Source of the DNA: DATJBC01 sp035515515 | GTDB taxonomy: Bacteria; Actinomycetota; Acidimicrobiia; Acidimicrobiales; UBA8190 | Direction: 5' to 3' | Length of the DNA stretch: 22,727 nt | Assembly: GCA_035515515.1 (NCBI GenBank) | Contig: DATJBC010000182.1 | Span: 1 to 22,727 of the forward strand | Shown here: positions 8,039-15,900 of the stretch, in pieces | Position numbering within the stretch: the stretch's first letter is position 1 | Layout of the letters: each line of letters opens with the position of its first letter | Notes under the pieces: generated by a model | Told to the model about the DNA's origin: nothing | Databases searched by the model: none | Seen by the model: only the letters and a program-made list of their open reading frames with translations | Translations under genes and position numbers: made by a program

Positions 8039-9198
8039 GCACCCGGCGCTTCGCGCTGGTGGCGGGAGGCGGGACCGGGGGGCACCTCGTCCCCGCCCTG
8101 GCCGTGGCCCGGGCGCTGGCCGCCGCCCGGGGGCCCGGCTCGGTGGAGCTGGTGGGCGCCCGGCGCGGCCTCGACGCCGAGCTGCTGGCGGGCCAGGACG
8201 TGCCGGCCACCTTGCTGCCGGGCCGGGGCATCGTGCGGCGCCTCGACCCCCGCTCGACGCTGGCCAACGCCGTGGCCGCCGCCGGACTGGCGAGCGCCCT
8301 GGTCCTCTCGCTGGTCCTGGTGGCGCGCCGCCGCCCTGCGGTGGTGGTGGCCATGGGCGGCTTCGCCTGCCTGCCCGTGGCGTGCGCCGCGGCGTGCCTG
8401 GGCGTGCCCGTGGTCCTCGTGAACGTGGACGCCGTGCCCGGGGCCGCCAACCGCCTGGTGGGGCGCTTCGCCCGCGCCGCCGCGGTGGCCTTCGAGGGGA
8501 CCCCGCTGGCCCGGGCGGTGCTGACGGGCGCCCCGGTGTCCGACGCCGTGGTGGCCGCCGCGCACCCCGACCGCGCGGCGCGCGCCGCCGCCAAGGCGGG
8601 GCTGGGCCTGCCCGAGGACCGCACGGTGGTGGCGGCGGTGGGCGGGTCCCTGGGGGCCCGGCGCATCAACGAGGCCGTGCTCGAGCTGGCACGGCGGTGG
8701 TGCACGCGCGCCGACACCGCGCTCTACCACGTGGTGGGCCGGCGCGACGCGCCGTGGACGGCCCCGGCCGCGGCCGCGCTGGGAGACGGCGCGCTGTGCT
8801 ACGTGCAGGTGCCCTACGAGACCAGGATGGGGCTCTTCTACCAGGCGGCCGACGTCGTGGTGTCGAGGGCGGGCGCCAACACCGTGGCCGAGCTGGCCGT
8901 GGTGGGGGTGCCCGCCGTGCTGGTGCCGCTGCCGGGCGCCCCCGGCGACCACCAGCGCGCCAACGCGGCGGTCCTCGAGCGCGCCGGAGCGGCCGTGACG
9001 GTGCCCGACGCCCAGTGCGACGGGGCCCGCCTGGCCGGCGAGCTCGACGCCCTCACCGCCGACGGCGAGCGCCTGGAGGCCATGCGGGCCGCGGCGCGGG
9101 CCCTGGGCCGGCCCGACGCCCTGCACGCCGTGGTCGAGCTGGCCCTGGCCCACGCCCGGGGGGGGCGTCGCCACGGGGGGGCCGCCCGTGGCGGCTGA
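8035..9198 (+). CDS. murG: MurG, lipid II synthase (GlcNAc transferase)
   Basis: Peripheral membrane GT28 glycosyltransferase that adds GlcNAc from UDP-GlcNAc to lipid I; 387 aa. The N-terminal glycine loop GGGTGGH is at 11-17. The C-terminal donor domain shows GGSLGARRIN, SRAGANTVAELA and the GDHQRANA stretch that contacts UDP-GlcNAc. The GTG start overlaps the ftsW stop by 4 nt, and the 3' end overlaps murC by 11 nt, the longest overlap in the cluster. Confidence 0.95.
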   Translation: MSTRRFALVAGGGTGGHLVPALAVARALAAARGPGSVELVGARRGLDAELLAGQDVPATLLPGRGIVRRLDPRSTLANAVAAAGLASALVLSLVLVARRRPAVVVAMGGFACLPVACAAACLGVPVVLVNVDAVPGAANRLVGRFARAAAVAFEGTPLARAVLTGAPVSDAVVAAAHPDRAARAAAKAGLGLPEDRTVVAAVGGSLGARRINEAVLELARRWCTRADTALYHVVGRRDAPWTAPAAAALGDGALCYVQVPYETRMGLFYQAADVVVSRAGANTVAELAVVGVPAVLVPLPGAPGDHQRANAAVLERAGAAVTVPDAQCDGARLAGELDALTADGERLEAMRAAARALGRPDALHAVVELALAHARGGRRHGGAARGG

Positions 9199-10576
9199 GC
9201 GCAGCTCCGTCCTCGACCCGGCCACCCCCCGGCGCGTGCACGTGGTGGGGGCGGGCGGCGCCGGCATGAGCGCCATCGCCTCGGTGCTGGCGGCCATGGG
9301 CCACGCCGTCACCGGGAGCGACCTCAAGAGCTCGCCCGTGCTCGAGCGCCTCGAGGCCGGCGGCGTGCGCGTGAGCGTGGGCCACGACGCCGCCCACGTC
9401 GCCGACGCCGAGATCCTGGCGGTGTCGACCGCCGTGCCCGCCACCAACCCCGAGGTGGCCGAGGGCCGGCGCCGGGGGCTCGTGGTCCTGAGCCGCGCCG
9501 AGGCCCTGGCCCAGATCGCCCGCAGCCGCCGCTGCGTGGCGGTGTCGGGCACCCACGGCAAGACCACGACGACGTCGATGCTGGGCCTCATCCTCATCGA
9601 GGCCGGGATGCGCCCGAGCTTCCTCATCGGCGGGGAGGTCAACGAGATCGGGACCAACGCGCTGTGGGACGGCGGCCCCTGGCTCGTGCTCGAGGCCGAC
9701 GAGAGCGACGGCACCTTCCTCGAGCTGTCACCGGAGATCGCCGTGGTGACCAACGTGGAGCCCGACCACCTCGACCACTACGGGACCTTCGAGGGACTGG
9801 TGGGCGCCTTCGACCGCTTCGTGGGCTCGGCCACGGGCGGGGCCGTGGTGGGGTCGGACGACCCCGTGGCCGCCCGCCTGGGGCGCCACCACGGGGCCAC
9901 CCTGGTGGGGGAGGCGGCGGACGCCACCTACCGCATCGTGCAGCTCGAGCTGGGGCGCGACGGGGGGGTGGCGTTCACGCTGCGCCACGCCGAGGGGGAG
10001 GTCGGGCGCGTGGCGCTGCCGGTCACCGGGGCCCACATCGCCCGGAACGCGGCGGTGGCGGTGGTGACGGCCATGACCGTGGGGGCGCCCTTCGGCGCCG
10101 CGGCCCGGGCCCTGGCCCGCTTCGCCGGGGTGGCCCGGCGCTTCGAGTCGCGCGGCGAGGCCGCCGGGGTGCGCTTCGTCGACGACTACGCCCATCTCCC
10201 CAGCGAGGTGGCCGCCGTGATCGCCGCGGCCCGTGCCATGGACCTCGAGCGCCTCGTGGTGGTGTTCCAGCCGCACCGCTACAGCCGGATCGCCGCGCTG
10301 GGCGAGGAGTTCGCCGACGCCTTCGTGGGCGCCGACGTGGTGGTGATCACCGACATCTTCCCGGCCGGCGAGGCGCCGCGCCCCGGCGTCACCGGGCGCG
10401 TGGTGGCCGACGCCGTGCGCCGCGCCCATCCGGAGCTCGACGTCACCTACGTGGCGGGGCGCGCCGAGCTGCGCGCCCACGTGGCGGCCCTCCTGCGCGC
10501 CGGCGACCTGTGCCTGACCCTGGGCGCGGGCGACCTGACCACCCTGCCCGACGAGCTGCAGGGGGTGGTGGCGTGA
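9188..10576 (+). CDS. murC: MurC, UDP-MurNAc:L-Ala ligase
   Basis: First Mur ligase, adding L-alanine to UDP-MurNAc in the cytoplasm; 462 aa. The start region has the GAGGAGMSAIA nucleotide-binding loop. The ATP loop SGTHGKTT is at 120-127, with the Thr-His form specific to MurC. EADESDGTF and VTNVEPDHLDHY follow, and the C-terminal domain has DDYAHLPSEV and FQPHRYSR. The GTG 9188 start lies inside the end of murG. The stop overlaps the next gene's GTG (GTGA at 10573). Confidence 0.96.
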   Translation: MAAERSSVLDPATPRRVHVVGAGGAGMSAIASVLAAMGHAVTGSDLKSSPVLERLEAGGVRVSVGHDAAHVADAEILAVSTAVPATNPEVAEGRRRGLVVLSRAEALAQIARSRRCVAVSGTHGKTTTTSMLGLILIEAGMRPSFLIGGEVNEIGTNALWDGGPWLVLEADESDGTFLELSPEIAVVTNVEPDHLDHYGTFEGLVGAFDRFVGSATGGAVVGSDDPVAARLGRHHGATLVGEAADATYRIVQLELGRDGGVAFTLRHAEGEVGRVALPVTGAHIARNAAVAVVTAMTVGAPFGAAARALARFAGVARRFESRGEAAGVRFVDDYAHLPSEVAAVIAAARAMDLERLVVVFQPHRYSRIAALGEEFADAFVGADVVVITDIFPAGEAPRPGVTGRVVADAVRRAHPELDVTYVAGRAELRAHVAALLRAGDLCLTLGAGDLTTLPDELQGVVA

Positions 10577-12498
10577 GCGGGCCCCGTCCCGAGACGCTGT
10601 CGTCGGCGCGCTCGATCTTCGACGTGGTGCACGAGGCGCTGGTGGCCGCCCTCGGGCCCCGGGCCGCCACGCTCGAGCGCGACGCCCCCCTCGGGGCGCG
10701 CACCACCTATCGCGTGGGGGGCCGCGGCGCGCTGGCGGTGGAGGTCGACGACGAGGACGACCTGGCCGCCGTGCACCGCGCCTGGGACGGCGTGGGCCGG
10801 CCCGTCCCCGTGCTGGTGGTGGGGGAGGGGTCCAACATGCTCGTGGCCGACGCGGGCTTCCCCGGCCTCGTGGTGCGCCTCGGGCCGGGGCTCGGGTTCG
10901 TCGAGGTGGGGCCGCGGGGCGTGCGGGCCGGCGGCGGGGCCAAGCTCCCCGTGGTGGCGCGCCGCAGCGCGGCGGCCGGGCTGCGCGGGCTGGAGTGGGC
11001 CGTGGGGGTGCCGGGATCGGTGGGCGGCGCGCTGCGCATGAACGCCGGCGGGCACGGGTCGGACGTGGCGGCCGTGCTCGACCGGTGCCGGGTCTTCGAC
11101 CTGCGCACGGGGCGGGGCGACGAGCGCGCCGCGCCGGCCCTGGCACTGGGCTACCGCCGCTCGGGCCTGGCGCCCGAGGAGGTGGTGGTGTGGGCCGCCT
11201 TCGCCCTCACCCCCGGGGACCGGGCCGAGGCCGAGCGCGCCGTGGCCGAGGTCGTGCGGTGGCGCCGGGCGCACCAGCCGGGGGGGTCCAACGCCGGCTC
11301 GGTGTTCACCAACCCCGACGGGGACGCCGCGGGCCGGCTGGTGGAGGCCGCCGGCCTGAAGGGGTTCCGCCTGGGCACCGCCCGGGTCTCGCCCAAGCAC
11401 GCCAACTTCATCCAGGCCGACGAGGACGGTTCCGCCGACGACGTGCGCGCCCTCATCGAGCACGTGCGGGCGGTGGTGGCCGAGCGCACCGGGGTGTCGC
11501 TGGTCCCCGAGGTGCGCCTGGTGGGCTTCGGGGCCGCGCCCCCGCCGGCCGGGGTCCCGCCGACGGGCGCGGCCCTCCCCCCCGGCGACGAACCCTCAAC
11601 GTCAACCTCTACTGGAGGTTCACAGTCGGCGGACGTCGGCCCCCCGGCCGCGGGGGCCGGCGGCGACGGGGCCGGGGCGGCGGCTCCCCCGGCCGCCGGG
11701 GGCGCCGAGGCGCCCACGGCCGGCGCGCCCCCAGAGCCGGCCGTGCACCCCCGGCTGTGGCAGCGCCGGGTGGCGGTGCTGCGGGACCAGGGCCGGCGCC
11801 GGCTGCGCTGGGTGGTGGCGGGCGTGGTGGTGCTGGGGGCGCTCCTCAGCGCGCTCCTCACCCTGCACACCCCGCTGCTGGCCGTGCGCCACGCCACCGT
11901 GGAGGGCGCCGCCCACAGCGGCACCCCCGCGGTGCTGCGCGCCGCGGGGCTCACGAGCGACCCGCCGCTCATCGACGTGGACCCCCGCGCCACGGCGGCC
12001 AAGGTGGAGCGGCTGCCCTGGGTGGACAGGGCCGTCGTCGTGCGCCACTGGCCCGACGGCGTGACCATCCGGGTCACCGAGCGCGTCCCGGTGGGCGCCT
12101 TCGCCCGCCCCGGCGGCGCCGTGGCCGTGGTCGACGACACCGGACGCGTGCTCGCCTGGGAGCCGGGGCCCGCCGCCGGGCCCGCGCTGGCGGGGCCGGA
12201 GCCGCCCGGCGCGCCGGGCTCGGTGGTGGCGCCCGCCGACCGGCCCGCGGTGACGGTGGCGAGCGAGCTCCCCGCACCCCTGGCGGCCCGGGTCGGCGCG
12301 GTGACGGTGAACGCCGCCGGCGCGGTGACGCTGAGCCTGGGGGGCGGTGTGCGGGGCGTGTTGGGCGACACCGCGTCGCTGCACCAGAAGCTGCTGTCGC
12401 TCGCCAGCGTGCTGGCCGCCACGCGCGTGCGGGGCCCGGCCGTGATCGACGTGTCGGTGCCCGACCAGCCCACGGTGGGCCCGCCCGGGCCCGCGTAG
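10573..12498 (+). CDS. murB/ftsQ: MurB-FtsQ fusion: UDP-enolpyruvyl-GlcNAc reductase joined to FtsQ POTRA division protein
   Basis: One 641-codon frame contains two proteins that are usually separate. Residues 1-320 are MurB, the FAD enzyme making UDP-MurNAc: TYRVGG, GEGSNMLVAD, AVGVPGSVGGALRMNAG, catalytic S243 in NAGSVFTNP, and SPKHANFI. Residues 321 to about 405 form an Ala/Gly/Pro/Ser-rich linker. A basic stretch precedes one membrane helix (about 413-433). A POTRA domain begins near 438 (VRHATVEG, then LPWVDRAVVVRHWPDGVTIRVTER), followed by the FtsQ beta domain. No stop or frame change separates the parts. FtsQ recruits and regulates FtsL and FtsW/FtsI. An internal in-frame GTG at 11743 could give a separate 251 aa FtsQ, but it has no good ribosome site. 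The DNA of the linker carries an unusual palindrome (11601-11623). Confidence 0.88.
   Translation: MSGPRPETLSSARSIFDVVHEALVAALGPRAATLERDAPLGARTTYRVGGRGALAVEVDDEDDLAAVHRAWDGVGRPVPVLVVGEGSNMLVADAGFPGLVVRLGPGLGFVEVGPRGVRAGGGAKLPVVARRSAAAGLRGLEWAVGVPGSVGGALRMNAGGHGSDVAAVLDRCRVFDLRTGRGDERAAPALALGYRRSGLAPEEVVVWAAFALTPGDRAEAERAVAEVVRWRRAHQPGGSNAGSVFTNPDGDAAGRLVEAAGLKGFRLGTARVSPKHANFIQADEDGSADDVRALIEHVRAVVAERTGVSLVPEVRLVGFGAAPPPAGVPPTGAALPPGDEPSTSTSTGGSQSADVGPPAAGAGGDGAGAAAPPAAGGAEAPTAGAPPEPAVHPRLWQRRVAVLRDQGRRRLRWVVAGVVVLGALLSALLTLHTPLLAVRHATVEGAAHSGTPAVLRAAGLTSDPPLIDVDPRATAAKVERLPWVDRAVVVRHWPDGVTIRVTERVPVGAFARPGGAVAVVDDTGRVLAWEPGPAAGPALAGPEPPGAPGSVVAPADRPAVTVASELPAPLAARVGAVTVNAAGAVTLSLGGGVRGVLGDTASLHQKLLSLASVLAATRVRGPAVIDVSVPDQPTVGPPGPA
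11601..11623. promoter_or_regulatory. MerR-like operator palindrome inside the murB-ftsQ linker
   Basis: Left arm GTCAACCTC and right arm GAGGTTCAC are separated by 5 bases (TACTG). Eight of nine arm positions are complementary, and six pairs next to the spacer are perfect. Eight of the eleven codons covering 11590-11622 end in A or T, in a gene where nearly all others end in G or C, so the nucleotide sequence seems kept for a reason other than protein. The shape resembles MerR-family sites. A MerR-type regulator (FtsR) of ftsZ is known in Corynebacterium; that it acts here is inference. I see no convincing -35/-10 pair around it. Confidence 0.5.
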
Positions 12499-12553
12499 GG
12501 CGGCGCGACGCCCCTGACCAGGAGTTGGACACCGGGAGTGGCGGGCGTCGTTC

Positions 12554-12583
12554 TTGACCCGGTTCCGGGGCCGGCCCTATCGT
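12554..12583 (+). promoter_or_regulatory. ftsZ promoter, sigma-70 type
   Basis: TTGACC (12554-12559), an 18 bp spacer and TATCGT (12578-12583), a good fit to the primary-sigma pattern with the actinobacterial TAnnnT -10 box. Transcription would start near 12590, giving an untranslated leader of about 140 nt. It lies 55 nt after the ftsQ stop, so ftsZ can be expressed apart from the upstream operon. Confidence 0.62.
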
Positions 12584-12588
12584 GAGGA

Positions 12589-12728
12589 AACCTCGGCAGG
12601 CCCCGTACGCAGACCAATAACGCTGTGGTCGAGGTTGAGGTCACGGGCCCTGTGCCGGAACAAGGTGACGACCACAGGGAGGGGCTCCACGGGAAGGCCC
12701 GAGGTTCGGGTCGTGGCGAGGAGGGTCG
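12589..12728 (+). promoter_or_regulatory. Structured 5' leader of ftsZ with ribosome site
   Basis: The leader has several inverted repeats. AACCTC (12589-12594) can pair with GAGGTT (12631-12636), and GACCA (12612-12616) with TGGTC (12626-12630). Just before the ribosome site, CCACG (12687-12691) pairs with CGTGG (12712-12716), enclosing CCCGA (12698-12702) paired with TCGGG (12706-12710) over a GGT loop. The strong ribosome site GAGGAGGG (12718-12725) sits 3 nt before ATG 12729 and 1 nt after the hairpin. Whether the hairpins regulate translation is inference. Confidence 0.4.
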
Positions 12729-13832
12729 ATGACCGGTCCAGGGCAGAGCTACTTCGCTGTCATCAAGGTCGTGGGCGTGGGCGGCGGCGGAGTGAACGCC
12801 GTGAACCGCATGATCGAAGCCGGCCTGAAGGGCGTCGAGTTCATCGCCATGAACACCGACTCGCAGGCGTTGCTCATGAGCGACGCCGACCTCAAGCTCG
12901 ACATCGGTCGCCAGCTCACCCGCGGTCTGGGCGCGGGCAGCGACCCCGAGATCGGGCGTCAGGCCGCCGACGAGCACCGGGGCGAGATCGAAGAGGCCCT
13001 CAAGGGCGCCGACATGGTGTTCATCACCGCCGGCAAGGGCGGGGGCACGGGCACCGGCGCCGCCCCGGTGGTGGCCGAGATCGCCCGCTCCCTCGGCACC
13101 CTCACCATCGGCGTGGTGACGCGCCCGTTCTCCTTCGAGGGGCGCCGCCGCTCGGTGCAGGCCGAGTCGGGCATCCAGAACCTGAAGGACAAGGTGGACG
13201 CCATCATCATCATCCCCAACGACCGCCTGCTCACGGTGTCCACCGAGAAGACGTCGATGATGAGCGCCTTCAAGATGGCGGACGAGGTCCTGCTCCAGGG
13301 CGTGCAGGGCATCACCGACCTCATCACGGTCCCGGGCCAGATCAACACCGACTTCGCCGATGTCCGCATGGTGCTGTCGGGCGCGGGCACCGCCATCATG
13401 GGCATCGGGCACGCCTCGGGGGACGGACGGGCCGTCAACGCGGCGCGCGCGGCGATCACGAGCCCGCTCCTGGAGGCGTCGATCGAGGGCGCCCGGGGGA
13501 TCCTCGTCAACATCGCCGGTGGCCCCGACCTCGGCCTGTTCGAGGTGAACGAGGCCATGGAGATCATCCACGGCAGCGCCCATCCCGACGCCAACATCAT
13601 CTTCGGCAACGTCATCGACGAGTCCATGACCGACGAGGTGCGCGTGACGGTCATCGCGGCCGGGTTCGAGCGCTGGGAGGAGGGCGGCCGCTACGGCGAC
13701 GCCGGCACGGGCGACCAGCGGAGCCAGGTGCTCGGGTTCGACACCGTGCACGAGGACATCTTCGCCACGCCCGCCGAGGACGACCTCGACCTCGGCGACG
13801 ACGAGTTCGACGTCCCCTCCTTCCTCCGCTAG
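12729..13832 (+). CDS. ftsZ: FtsZ, tubulin-like cell division GTPase
   Basis: Forms the cytokinetic Z ring; 367 aa. The GTP-binding T4 loop GGGTGTG is at 104-110, and the catalytic T7 loop NTDFAD is at 206-211 (D208 and D211 act on the neighbouring subunit's GTP). The globular domain ends near residue 315. A short acidic linker leads to the conserved C-terminal peptide ending DVPSFLR, the docking site for partners such as SepF, also encoded in this window. The linker is short, as in many actinobacteria. ATG 12729 follows a clear GAGGAGGG ribosome site and a dedicated promoter. Confidence 0.98.
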   Translation: MTGPGQSYFAVIKVVGVGGGGVNAVNRMIEAGLKGVEFIAMNTDSQALLMSDADLKLDIGRQLTRGLGAGSDPEIGRQAADEHRGEIEEALKGADMVFITAGKGGGTGTGAAPVVAEIARSLGTLTIGVVTRPFSFEGRRRSVQAESGIQNLKDKVDAIIIIPNDRLLTVSTEKTSMMSAFKMADEVLLQGVQGITDLITVPGQINTDFADVRMVLSGAGTAIMGIGHASGDGRAVNAARAAITSPLLEASIEGARGILVNIAGGPDLGLFEVNEAMEIIHGSAHPDANIIFGNVIDESMTDEVRVTVIAAGFERWEEGGRYGDAGTGDQRSQVLGFDTVHEDIFATPAEDDLDLGDDEFDVPSFLR

Positions 13833-13848
13833 CGCCCCCGCGGCGCGG

Positions 13849-14523
13849 CTGCCGGGCACCCCGGTCGAGCTGTGGTGGACGGGCCGCGCCCACGGCGACC
13901 AGCGCGCCCTTCCCCTCGGCCCCGCCCCCGCGCCGCTCCCCCCGGGCCTCACCGTGCGCCGGCCCCGTCAGGTCCACGGCGCCGACGTGGCCGTGGTGGG
14001 CGCCCCCGCCCCGCCCGGGGCCCGCCCCTTCGGGGACGCCGGGGCGGCGCCCGAGGCCGACGCCGTGGTGGCCCCGGTGCCGGGGTTCGCCCTGGCCGTG
14101 CTCGTCGCCGACTGCGCCCCCGTGGGGCTGGGCTCGCCCGAGGGGGTCTACGCCGCCGTGCACGTGGGCTGGCGGGGGCTCGCCGCCGGGGTCCTGGGGC
14201 GCGCCCTGGCGGTGATGGGGGCCCTGGGCGCCTCGACGGTGCAGGCCGGGGTGGGGCCCTGCATCGGCCCGTGCTGCTACGAGTTCGGCCCGGCCGGCCT
14301 CGACGACCTGCGCCAGGCGGTGCCCGGCGCCGTGGGGGCGAGGACCCGGGACGGCCGCCCGGCCCTGGACCTGCGCGCCGGCGTGCGGGCCCAGCTCGCC
14401 GCGGGGGGCGCGGCCCTGGCCCTCGAGGCCCCCGAGTGCACCGTGTGCGCCCCGGGCTCCTTCTCGCACCGGGGCCGGCGCGACGAGGGCCGCCAGGCGC
14501 TGTTCGTCTGGCGGCGCGCCTGA
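13849..14523 (+). CDS. pgeF: PgeF/YfiH (DUF152), peptidoglycan editing factor, apparent CTG start
   Basis: Laccase-domain family enzyme. E. coli YfiH removes wrongly built UDP-MurNAc-L-Ser precursors. The zinc ligands are visible, numbered from CTG 13849: H43 in RQVHG, C89 in VADCAPVGL and H105 in HVGWRGLAAG, followed by GPCIGPCCYEFG. The reading frame is open from 13648, but no ATG, GTG or TTG occurs before GTG 13954. That GTG would put RQVHG at residues 5-9 and remove the N-terminal strands. Family-like sequence (VELWWTGRAHGDQR) lies upstream, so I place the start at CTG 13849; CTG 13870 is the other choice. The end is followed 8 nt later by yggS. Confidence 0.78.
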   Translation: MPGTPVELWWTGRAHGDQRALPLGPAPAPLPPGLTVRRPRQVHGADVAVVGAPAPPGARPFGDAGAAPEADAVVAPVPGFALAVLVADCAPVGLGSPEGVYAAVHVGWRGLAAGVLGRALAVMGALGASTVQAGVGPCIGPCCYEFGPAGLDDLRQAVPGAVGARTRDGRPALDLRAGVRAQLAAGGAALALEAPECTVCAPGSFSHRGRRDEGRQALFVWRRA

Positions 14524-14531
14524 GGCGCGCC

Positions 14532-15254
14532 ATGGCCGGCCCGCGCCCGCTGCTGCCCGCCCCGGCCCCGGAGGTGGTGGCGGCGCGCCTCGAGGCGCTG
14601 CGGGTGCGCATCGCCGACGCGGGGCGCGACCCGTCGGCGGTGCGCATCGTGGCGGTGACGAAGGGGTTCGACGTGGGCGCGGTGCGCGCCGCGCGCGCCG
14701 CGGGCATCGACGACATCGGCGAGAACTACGCGCCCGAGCTGCTGGCCAAGGCCGAGGCGCTCCTCGCCGCCGAGCCTGCTGGCGGGGCGGGCGCCCGCCC
14801 GGGCGCCGGGGTGCGCTGGCACTACATCGGTGCCGTGCAACGCCGTCGCGTGCCCGCGCTGGCGCCGGTGGTGTCGTGGTGGGAGACGGTGTGCCGCGTG
14901 GAGGAGGGACGCGCCATCGCGGCCCGCGCGTCGGGGGCCGTGGTGTTGGTCGAGGTGGACACCACCGACATCGCCGGCCGCAACGGCGTGGCGCCCGCGG
15001 CGGTGCCCGGCCTCGTGCGTGCGCTGCGCGAGGACGGGCTGGAGGTCCGCGGCCTCATGACCGTGGCGCCGCCCGGCGGGGGCGCGCGTGCACGCGCCGC
15101 GTTCCGCACCACGGCGCGCCTCGCCGCCGAGCTCGGCCTGGCCGAGCTGTCCATGGGGATGACCGACGACCTCGAGCCGGCGCTGGCGGAGGGGAGCACG
15201 ATGGTGCGCGTGGGGCGCGCGTTGTTCGGGGAGCGCCCGCCCGCGACGGGCTGA
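14532..15254 (+). CDS. yggS: YggS/PROSC-type PLP homeostasis protein
   Basis: Single-domain alanine-racemase-like fold that binds pyridoxal phosphate and buffers PLP and amino acid pools; no enzyme activity is established for the family. It is 240 aa. The Schiff-base lysine is K44 in AVTKGF; IGENY, WHYIG, GLMTVAPP and the C-terminal LSMGMTDDLEPAL followed by VRVGRALFG are family landmarks. The usual IGxLQxNK stretch reads IGAVQRRR here, a modest variation. ATG 14532 is 8 nt after the pgeF stop. The position between pgeF and sepF is conserved across Actinomycetota and Firmicutes division clusters. Confidence 0.93.
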   Translation: MAGPRPLLPAPAPEVVAARLEALRVRIADAGRDPSAVRIVAVTKGFDVGAVRAARAAGIDDIGENYAPELLAKAEALLAAEPAGGAGARPGAGVRWHYIGAVQRRRVPALAPVVSWWETVCRVEEGRAIAARASGAVVLVEVDTTDIAGRNGVAPAAVPGLVRALREDGLEVRGLMTVAPPGGGARARAAFRTTARLAAELGLAELSMGMTDDLEPALAEGSTMVRVGRALFGERPPATG

Positions 15255-15290
15255 CCGAGGGCCCGAGGAGGGCGCCGCGCCCATCCCCCT

Positions 15291-15326
15291 GTGCCTGGGT
15301 GGAGGCACTACGCTGTCGAGAGGAGG
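15291..15326 (+). promoter_or_regulatory. Candidate sepF control region: dyad, -10 box and ribosome site
   Basis: A perfect 6-bp inverted repeat, GTGCCT (15291-15296) and AGGCAC (15303-15308), is followed at once by TACGCT (15309-15314), a TAnnnT -10 box identical to that of ileS. AGGAGG (15321-15326) lies 6 nt before ATG 15333. There is no TTGAC-like -35, and the dyad sits just upstream of the -10 box, where an activator or repressor could bind. The ribosome site is convincing; the promoter is tentative. Confidence 0.38.
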
Positions 15327-15332
15327 CTGGTG

Positions 15333-15869
15333 ATGGCGTCTGGATTCTTCAAGCGGGCCATGGTGTATTTGGGCCTCGTCGACGACGAGTACGACGACTT
15401 CGACGAGTACGAGCCGCGGGCGGCGGTGGGGCAGCGACTGGGCCAGCGCGTGTCGACCGTCGGCGACGAAGACGAGGAGCCCTCCTCCGCCGTGGCCACC
15501 AGCACCATCCGGCCCCTGCCGCGCGACGACATGCCGTCGGTCACGCCCACGGTCACGGCGCGCAGCGTGGTGCGTCCCGTGGTGGCGGAGCCCGGCGCGC
15601 GCGTGCACGTCGTCGCGCCCATGCAGTTCGGCGACGCCCGTCAGATCGCCGACCGCCTCATGGCCAACCAGCCGGTGATCGTCAACCTGCAGGTCGCCGA
15701 CCGCGAGCTCATGCGGCGCATGATCGACTTCTGCAGCGGCGTGGCCTACGCGCTGAGCGGCAAGATGGAGCGCGTCGCCGACAAGGTGTTCTTGGTGACG
15801 CCCTCCAACGTGAAGGTGTCGGCGGAGGAGCGCCAGCGCCTCCAGGAGAACGGCCTCCTGCGGCCTTGA
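15333..15869 (+). CDS. sepF: SepF, membrane anchor of FtsZ
   Basis: Tethers FtsZ to the membrane and organises the ring; the main FtsZ anchor in actinobacteria, which lack FtsA. It is 178 aa. The N-terminal amphipathic helix (MASGFFKRAMVYLGL) inserts in the membrane. An acidic, Asp/Tyr-rich stretch and a disordered linker follow. The C-terminal SepF domain (about 90-176) includes VIVNLQVADRELMRRMIDFCSG and the KVFLVTPSNVKV strand that contacts the FtsZ tail. I chose ATG 15333 because AGGAGG lies 6 nt upstream; a longer open frame back to 15291 would disrupt the amphipathic N-terminus. Confidence 0.96.
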   Translation: MASGFFKRAMVYLGLVDDEYDDFDEYEPRAAVGQRLGQRVSTVGDEDEEPSSAVATSTIRPLPRDDMPSVTPTVTARSVVRPVVAEPGARVHVVAPMQFGDARQIADRLMANQPVIVNLQVADRELMRRMIDFCSGVAYALSGKMERVADKVFLVTPSNVKVSAEERQRLQENGLLRP

Positions 15870-15900
15870 GCGCCGCGCCCTGTCGTTGACGCCCGCCCCG

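Noticed and set aside
11743..12498. Separate ftsQ gene starting at in-frame GTG 11743
   Set aside because: Possible, but there is no good ribosome site and no stop codon separating it from MurB. Reported as an alternative within the fusion entry.
12582..12620. 12-codon ORF at the beginning of the ftsZ leader
   Set aside because: Its GTG lies within the -10 box, upstream of the predicted transcript start, so it would not be in the mRNA.
12554..14215. 553-codon + frame across ftsZ and pgeF
   Set aside because: Off-frame shadow of ftsZ, rich in Arg/His/Pro. FtsZ and PgeF motifs lie in the other two frames.
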